Below, one piece after another: positions 15,306-20,448 of a stretch of 20,448 nt of DNA. The translations under genes were made by a program, and so were the position numbers. The notes under the pieces were generated by a model. The model made no database searches. It was not told the origin of the DNA and saw only the letters and a program-made list of their open reading frames with translations. Position 1 is the first letter of the stretch. Each line of letters begins with the position of its first letter. The DNA is from G020353115 sp964389685 (lineage in GTDB: Bacteria; Bacteroidota; Bacteroidia; Bacteroidales; VadinHA17), in assembly GCA_964389685.1 (NCBI GenBank), contig CAYMFM010000072.1, positions 1 to 20,448 of the forward strand. The letters are read 5' to 3'.

Positions 15306-16295
15306 CTACCAGTATCGACTGTCTCCAAAGCGGTTTATGCCTTGACCGATATTTAAACCCAGAACCACTTCAGCAGTTCCATAATTATAGTCCCATATTT
15401 CACTAATCGGATACTCGTATGCCAGGCCAATGAAAAAATTACGGAACTGATACTGACCCAAAACTGCAATTCCCTGATCCATTCGGTATGAGGCAGCCAC
15501 AAAAAAAGTGGCATAGTATACCTTTAGATTGAAATCCAGGTGTTTATAGAATTCTTCCAGATCATTCTGATCTGATTTAATTAAAAGGGATGGTTCTATT
15601 AATATCTTGTTATTAATAAGGAACTTATATCCAGCCAATAAGAAAAAATTCCTGTTGATTGGTATACTTGAATAGTTGTCACTACTCCAAGTGATTGAGG
15701 TTTCGAAGAGTTGTGAAGCTGAAATCCCTACATACACACTTTCTCCATAATAATACATACCGAAATTGGCATCCGGGACGAATGCATTTTGTGTACCTTC
15801 GTCAATCAATGGATCCCGCAGAATATTTAGCTCCCCATAATTCAATGAATATATAAATCCATTAAACGAAAGGCCAAAGGCGAGATGCCTGATCGATTCT
15901 TTACTCAGAGGTACATGGTATGCATACGTTGCCTGGAATCCAACTTTTCTCAGGGGACCGCTGGCATCATTGTAGACATAACCCCCAACTCCAATATTTG
16001 AAAATTCTGATCCGCGTTTTAAAATACCTTCTTTCATACCGCGGTAATTACGAATCCTGGTATGGAAACTTAGTATTTGTGTTTTAGGGGCTCCTGCTAT
16101 TCTCTCCACATTCTGACGGGCAGAAAGTGTTAAAATTGAAAAATCCTTACTTCCAGCAATTGCAGGATTAATCAGGTAGGGATTTAATAAATACTGGCTA
16201 TGATAATAAACAGGGATCTCCTGGGAGGAGGCATGAAATCCAAAAGAGCCAGAAACAAAGAGTAATAAGCAAATTATTCTATTGAAGTTCTTCAT
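15306..16295 (-). CDS. PorP/SprF-family type IX secretion outer-membrane protein
   Basis: An outer-membrane protein of 329 residues with a signal peptide (1-25, ending in the SSQ region). The family signature is clear near the start: QYLLNPYLINPAIAGS, LTLSARQNVERIAGAPKTQI and LSFHTRIRN, followed by GVGGYVYNDASGPLRK. Repeated amphipathic strands follow, ending in YEYPISEIWDYNYGTAEV and LGLNIG. Members work with the type IX secretion system; in gliding bacteria SprF is needed for surface display of the SprB adhesin, a protein with the same CHU_C-type C-terminus as the gene just upstream here. The ATG at 16295 lies 27 bp after the beta-helix gene. The pairing of a type-B cargo with its own PorP/SprF paralogue is a recurrent Bacteroidota arrangement, so this is probably a dedicated cargo partner and not the core PorP. 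Confidence 0.92.
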   Translation of the reverse strand: MKNFNRIICLLLFVSGSFGFHASSQEIPVYYHSQYLLNPYLINPAIAGSKDFSILTLSARQNVERIAGAPKTQILSFHTRIRNYRGMKEGILKRGSEFSNIGVGGYVYNDASGPLRKVGFQATYAYHVPLSKESIRHLAFGLSFNGFIYSLNYGELNILRDPLIDEGTQNAFVPDANFGMYYYGESVYVGISASQLFETSITWSSDNYSSIPINRNFFLLAGYKFLINNKILIEPSLLIKSDQNDLEEFYKHLDFNLKVYYATFFVAASYRMDQGIAVLGQYQFRNFFIGLAYEYPISEIWDYNYGTAEVVLGLNIGQGINRFGDSRYW

Positions 16296-16322
16296 AGTTA
16301 TTACTATAAAAGTGTATGATTA

Positions 16323-19073
16323 TTATCTCAGTACTGTAACATAACCTTTTATTGGTTGTTTCCCTTGTCCTATTTGAATGACGTATAAATAGTTACCCAT
16401 GGGCACAAGTTCCCCGTTAACTGTTCCATTCCAGCTGCTGTCAGAACCCCTGTATTCAACCAGAAGTTTGTTCTGTCTGTCGAATATTTTAATGATGGCG
16501 TCGGGAAAATCCCGGATAAACGGAATGTTCCAGTAGTCGTTATATCCATCTCCGTTAGGAGTAAATATATTAATGATTCCGTATCCGAGTTCGGCTTCGA
16601 CAATTTTCATAAGAAGTGAATCTGAGTAATTCCCAAACCCGCAATCGTTCTGTGCTCTGACACGTAAATATGCCGTACCAAAAAATGGTTCATTCCATTG
16701 AACTCCACAGGTATTTCCAAGCCCGAACACTTCACCGGCATTACTGGGATTAATGGACCATTCATAACTTGTTGCGCCCTCAACCTCAATGGTTGAATAT
16801 TGGCTTTCGGGACTATTCTGAAATAGGGAGTCTGGGCCAACAGGCTTTTCAGGTTTATCTGGTCCAGGTGACACATTTACAGTTAAGGGGGGGGAAATAG
16901 CAGAATAGTTACTTGGCCCTGAAGCGGTGAATGAAATATTGCATTCACCTGAAAAAGTCGGATCCCAGTTAATATTCACTGTTTTTCCGGTACCTTCGAC
17001 CAAACCGGCACTCCCTGGTGATACAAACCATGTGTATGTATCTGCTTGCAGAGTCCCAACTGTAGTATATTGGGTGGTTTCAGTTCTCTGACAGAATTCA
17101 ATTTCTCCATCGGGGGTAGTCTCATTCCCTAGCAATTCACGATTTTCCTTTAACAAAATAACAGAGGAGAAAGGATCTAAGGAATAACTTCCAATAACTA
17201 TATTGTTATCTAAATCCCGGTAAGTGCCAGAAAGAGCAATCTCTTTTGAGTCCTTCGATGCGTTGTAATAAAAATTCACAAAACCAATAGTATCAGGCAA
17301 ACCTGACTGGGCCCAGGTAAAAGGGATTGGTTTGTCGGATACATTTCCAATAGCCTGCCAATCTGTTATAGTGTGCAATAATACTTCAAAAGGTTCCCAG
17401 TGACTTTCATAAATTATCTGTTCGTCATATGGATCGCAGATGGTGTTGTTTGTAAATTCGTTTTCACCGAGAACATATTGACTAAAGATAACCCATTGAT
17501 CATTCTTTCCTATTGAGAAGAGATAGTTCCCGTCAAATTTGCAATCATCAATATTTAATGCCCCTCCTTTCCTGATTAAAGCTAATTGTCCTTTGAGATT
17601 ATCAAATACAGTATTATTAGTTACTATACAAGAATCCGAACTATGGACAAAAATCCCGAAGTACGAGGCAAATGCCACAGTGTTATCTTCAACGAATACA
17701 TATTTTGTATTATCGTCGAGATATATACCGAAAGCCTCATAGCTGTCAGGATGATCTGTCCCTTCCGGGGCCCCGATCCCGTTCAGGATAATATTCCCGA
17801 TTATTTTATTTCCATAATCCTGAGTACCCCATGTATAAATACCGGCAGCATCATCTTTAACGAAACTATAGTAATTAATAAAATTGTTCTTCATAATTAC
17901 ATCGGAACAGAAGTAGAATGAGATACCATTGAACCCTACTGTATCAACTACATTATATTCTATAAGAAAATCTTCTGCATCGGAAATATAAATCCCTGTA
18001 TACTGGTGGTTATCGTTCCAACCTCTCCCAGGAATGTATCCGGCATGTTTAATAACATTATTTGTCAATTCAACATTATTACTGTAATAAGAATCAAAAC
18101 CATTATTATTTGTATAATAAATGGTGTTATTATCAAATACTGAATTATTACAGTATCGAATGTGGATTCCGTTTCCACCGCTGTAAGTAATAATGTTATT
18201 AGAAAAGTTTATGTGTTCACATGTATGTGCACGTATGGCGACAGATCTGGCGTGACTAAGTTCCAGGTTTTCTATTGTGATGTAATTTGCATTCTCAAGT
18301 TTTATACAATAGTCATACTTCGTTGCTTCAATAGTTAAAGAATTCAAGTCTGTGGCGGAAAATACATGTATTTTTTTCTGTTCTTCATCATAAGCCCATT
18401 CACCTTCAAGATCCAGGGCATTGATGTGGTTCTGGAAAAAGTAGCCAAATCCTTCCCAAATACCATATGTAGTATTCTCATAAAGGCTGATTGTGGTCCC
18501 TACCTGGGAAAAGATTTTTACCGCATCCATCATCCAGCGTGCAGTTTTTATTGCAATCTGACCATTGTCCCAATGACCGTCCGGAAAACTCAGCGCATCA
18601 TCAATTACAATCGATTTACCGCTTCCGCCAGTAACAGTAAGATAAGAATCATTTGGATACCTTCCCAATGGCTGGAAATTACCATTAATGAATAAATTTG
18701 TCACTGACTCAGGAAAATCAGGGCAGTCAGCAGTCCAAATGTTTCCACTCTGAGCCCAACCTGTAATAACTTCGGAACCTTTAATAACAGGGTTGTTGCC
18801 TGTTCCGTAAGCCCCAATGGTTATCGGGTTTGCAGCAATTCCTGAAACAGAAATGTTGATGGTGCCCCTGAAAACCCCGTCTCTTTCGAACAAAATCTTA
18901 TCCCCGGCACCCATGGAGGCGACCATTGAATTTACCTTGTCAATGGTAGCCCAGGCATCACCTGTACTTGTACCCGTGTTACCGTCATTACCGGTATTAG
19001 AAACATAATAATCCGTGGCATATAAACAATAATTGGTTAGAATAACCATAATTAGAACAATACTTTTTTTCAT
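16323..19073 (-). CDS. Parallel beta-helix surface protein with type-B (CHU_C) type IX secretion domain
   Basis: A 916-residue exported protein. The signal peptide (1-20) is followed by a beta-helix entry motif, TDYYVSNTGNDGNTGTSTGD, typical of right-handed parallel beta-helix proteins and polysaccharide lyases. Repeated helix coils (about 150-530) are rich in N-N turns, e.g. ENANYITIENLELSHARSVA, NSVFDNNTIYYTNNNGF and NNVELTNNVIKHAG. Two Ig/PKD-like domains follow (about 650-740 and 745-825), each of the form tYxWxxxPxxAGxxxGxG...W...F.G with C...CG. The end (830-916) is the gliding-motility C-terminal domain TIGR04131: INIFTPNGDGYNDYWNI, then IKIFDRQNKLL, SSWNGTVNGELVPMGNYLYV and IKGYVTVLR. 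This marks a type IX secreted, surface-attached protein. Catalytic residues of a lyase cannot be assigned. It is the first gene of the unit with the PorP/SprF and propeller-SPOR genes. Confidence 0.88.
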   Translation of the reverse strand: MKKSIVLIMVILTNYCLYATDYYVSNTGNDGNTGTSTGDAWATIDKVNSMVASMGAGDKILFERDGVFRGTINISVSGIAANPITIGAYGTGNNPVIKGSEVITGWAQSGNIWTADCPDFPESVTNLFINGNFQPLGRYPNDSYLTVTGGSGKSIVIDDALSFPDGHWDNGQIAIKTARWMMDAVKIFSQVGTTISLYENTTYGIWEGFGYFFQNHINALDLEGEWAYDEEQKKIHVFSATDLNSLTIEATKYDYCIKLENANYITIENLELSHARSVAIRAHTCEHINFSNNIITYSGGNGIHIRYCNNSVFDNNTIYYTNNNGFDSYYSNNVELTNNVIKHAGYIPGRGWNDNHQYTGIYISDAEDFLIEYNVVDTVGFNGISFYFCSDVIMKNNFINYYSFVKDDAAGIYTWGTQDYGNKIIGNIILNGIGAPEGTDHPDSYEAFGIYLDDNTKYVFVEDNTVAFASYFGIFVHSSDSCIVTNNTVFDNLKGQLALIRKGGALNIDDCKFDGNYLFSIGKNDQWVIFSQYVLGENEFTNNTICDPYDEQIIYESHWEPFEVLLHTITDWQAIGNVSDKPIPFTWAQSGLPDTIGFVNFYYNASKDSKEIALSGTYRDLDNNIVIGSYSLDPFSSVILLKENRELLGNETTPDGEIEFCQRTETTQYTTVGTLQADTYTWFVSPGSAGLVEGTGKTVNINWDPTFSGECNISFTASGPSNYSAISPPLTVNVSPGPDKPEKPVGPDSLFQNSPESQYSTIEVEGATSYEWSINPSNAGEVFGLGNTCGVQWNEPFFGTAYLRVRAQNDCGFGNYSDSLLMKIVEAELGYGIINIFTPNGDGYNDYWNIPFIRDFPDAIIKIFDRQNKLLVEYRGSDSSWNGTVNGELVPMGNYLYVIQIGQGKQPIKGYVTVLR

Positions 19074-19151
19074 GTCTGTAAGTATCGAAATGTAGGTTTA
19101 ATATTAAAAATCAAAAAATTGCTTATTAATAATCATGCTATACAATTTTTA

Positions 19152-19194
19152 ATTGATCATCAATAAATTTAGTAAAATATTCTTGATCGATGAA
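19152..19194. promoter_or_regulatory. Two related dyads 30 bp apart upstream of the type IX unit
   Basis: ATTGATCATCAAT (19152-19164) is a perfect palindrome about a central C. TTGATCGATGAA (19183-19194) is a near-palindrome sharing TTGATC and the ATSA half, exactly 30 bp further on, about three helical turns. They lie some 80-120 bp upstream of the minus-strand beta-helix start. A pair of regulator-binding sites is possible, but AT-rich DNA gives such symmetry by chance. Confidence 0.25.
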
Positions 19195-19341
19195 ATCTAA
19201 AATACTTCAAAGAAAGAAACAGAGTCATTTTATTGCAATATAGGTGTTTCATAATAAATCGAATTCACTTTCCGAATTCATTCCTATTTCCAGTATTTCC
19301 CTTATTTTCAATGGGATGAGTCTTTAAATATATTCCTGTCC

Positions 19342-20448
19342 TTAACCAATTATATCTTCATATATTTTTTCATATTCTTGTGTAATTTTTCTCCAGGAAT
19401 AGTCATGGCTTACTTTATTCTTAGCTCTTTTGGCTTTTTCTGACATTTTCGTCATATTGTTGTTAGCCCAGATCAACTTTTCAGCAAGATCATCAACATT
19501 TTTGTTCTTAAAAAAAAGCACTTCCCTATGATTAAAAACTTCTGTATTTTCAGGAATATCACTGCAGATCAGGGGTGTTCCAACACTGGCGACCTCCAGA
19601 AGCATGATAGACATTCCTTCCGTTTCAGAAGGGAAAATAAAAAGATTTGACTTCTGAACGAGAGCCAATAACGTTTCTAATTTATCAACATAACCAATAA
19701 ATTTAACATTCAACTTTGACGATTTTCTTCTCAGTTGCTCTGTGTATTCAGGTAATTGTGACGTATCACCGGCTATAACCAGTGTGAACTTAAGATTAGT
19801 TAAGGTCAAAGCATCAAGGAGGGTATGACAACCTTTTGTAGCCATCACTCTTCGTGCAGCAAAAAGCAAATAGGGCTTCTGGATGGAAAATTCTTTTAAA
19901 ATTTCATCAGCATCACTTTGGGAGTAATTTTTATCTAAATCTACACCATTAGGTATGTATTTGACAAATCGTTTATACTTTTTATAGTAATAGGCGGACA
20001 GGGGCTTTGAAATAGTAGTCAGCGTGGCATTTGAATGAATAAAAAAGCGCTCCATCAACCGGAAATATGCTTTTCCAATAAAAGACCATTTGTCTCTAAG
20101 ATAGGGAGCTTCATGCGAAGTGCATATTACTTTATTTTTCCTTGTTAACAAGGGAAGAAAAAAAGCACAATCGGTCTTGTGTGCATGGATCAAATCATAT
20201 TTTCCCGTAAACAAAATATGGACCGCGCATAAGAAGTAATAAAAAAACACTCCTGCACTGCGAAAAGGGAATTCTGGGATCTGTATCACCCGAACTCCTT
20301 TAATAAAATTCAATGCTCTTTTGTTTTTGTAACAGTAAATCGTAATATCATATTTACCTGTTAAATTTTTAATTAGGTTTTCTGCGACACGGCTCGTTCC
20401 CCCTCTGGATGGATAATACTTTATCCCGAAAAAACATATTTTCTTTTT
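19342..20448 (-). CDS. Family 4 glycosyltransferase (partial at the right edge)
   Basis: A cytoplasmic GT-B sugar transferase, presumably acting in surface polysaccharide synthesis. The frame stays open to the window edge, so the start lies outside. The first in-window residues, KKKICFFGIKYYPSRGGTSR, are the usual GT4 opening with its GG-x-x-R nucleotide loop, so perhaps only one or a few residues are missing. The TTG at 20313 inside the frame is not the start. Other marks are the acceptor-side HKTD and SHEAPYLRDKWSF segments, PNGVD, LLFAARRVMATKGCHTLLDA, and the C-terminal donor-binding motif FPSETEGMSIMLLEVAS (E-x7-E type) with GTPLICSDIPENTEV. 368 codons are seen, a normal family length. 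The next gene on this strand is 268 bp away, so it ends its own unit. Donor and acceptor sugars cannot be told. Confidence 0.9.
   Translation of the reverse strand, partial: KKKICFFGIKYYPSRGGTSRVAENLIKNLTGKYDITIYCYKNKRALNFIKGVRVIQIPEFPFRSAGVFFYYFLCAVHILFTGKYDLIHAHKTDCAFFLPLLTRKNKVICTSHEAPYLRDKWSFIGKAYFRLMERFFIHSNATLTTISKPLSAYYYKKYKRFVKYIPNGVDLDKNYSQSDADEILKEFSIQKPYLLFAARRVMATKGCHTLLDALTLTNLKFTLVIAGDTSQLPEYTEQLRRKSSKLNVKFIGYVDKLETLLALVQKSNLFIFPSETEGMSIMLLEVASVGTPLICSDIPENTEVFNHREVLFFKNKNVDDLAEKLIWANNNMTKMSEKAKRAKNKVSHDYSWRKITQEYEKIYEDIIG

Noticed and set aside
16323..19073. Calling the beta-helix protein an alginate lyase
   Set aside because: Only the fold entry motif is suggestive. No catalytic residues can be placed and no other alginate genes are present.
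19261..19279. GAATTC repeated pair as a glycosyltransferase terminator
   Set aside because: GAATTC is itself a palindrome, so the 6-bp stem is expected whenever it occurs twice. There is no U-tract.
20311..20313. TTG as the start of the glycosyltransferase
   Set aside because: The frame stays open for 45 more codons to the window edge, and those codons encode the standard GT4 opening with a GG-x-x-R loop. The gene is cut by the window, not started at 20313.

Overview
The window most likely comes from an environmental member of the Bacteroidota. The support is a PorP/SprF-family protein, a gliding-motility-type (CHU_C) C-terminal secretion domain, a Fibrobacter-type paralogous (TIGR02145-like) lipoprotein domain, an 800-residue MacB-type permease with no ATPase beside it, weak Shine-Dalgarno sequences and candidate TAnnTTTG promoter elements. 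I see no rRNA, tRNA, CRISPR array, insertion sequence or recombinase. Genus cannot be read from this sequence.

Left part (1-8.7 kb) has a housekeeping character and is visibly richer in G+C. A minus-strand pair encodes a short homoserine dehydrogenase-like protein and a class V aminotransferase of the cysteine-desulfurase-like type that lacks the catalytic cysteine. Next comes a 410-bp spacer full of small palindromes and 7-bp-phased repeats, then a minus-strand MacB/FtsX permease. A small secreted protein of unknown function follows on the plus strand. It converges with a 780-residue secreted Asp-box beta-propeller protein, and the two genes are separated by a hairpin whose two arms are both built from the same degenerate 9-bp unit.

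Right part (8.9-20.4 kb) is more AT-rich and is devoted to the cell surface. On the plus strand lie a lipoprotein (Fn3-like plus TIGR02145-like domain) and a two-gene polysaccharide export unit: a Wza-type outer-membrane lipoprotein and a Wzc-type chain-length regulator/BY-kinase. Facing them is a three-gene minus-strand unit of type IX secretion character. Its first gene encodes a 916-residue parallel beta-helix protein ending in a type-B (CHU_C) secretion domain. The second encodes a PorP/SprF-family outer-membrane protein. The third encodes a PD40 beta-propeller protein that ends in a SPOR-like domain, where PorE-type proteins carry an OmpA-like domain. A family-4 glycosyltransferase cut by the right edge suggests that an exopolysaccharide locus continues outside the window.

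Working picture (inference): the export pair secretes a polysaccharide. The beta-helix protein is sent to the surface through the type IX machinery with help from its own PorP/SprF partner, and may bind or process that or another glycan. The propeller-SPOR protein could tie the PorP partner to peptidoglycan. The SPOR-for-OmpA substitution is the most unusual point in the window.
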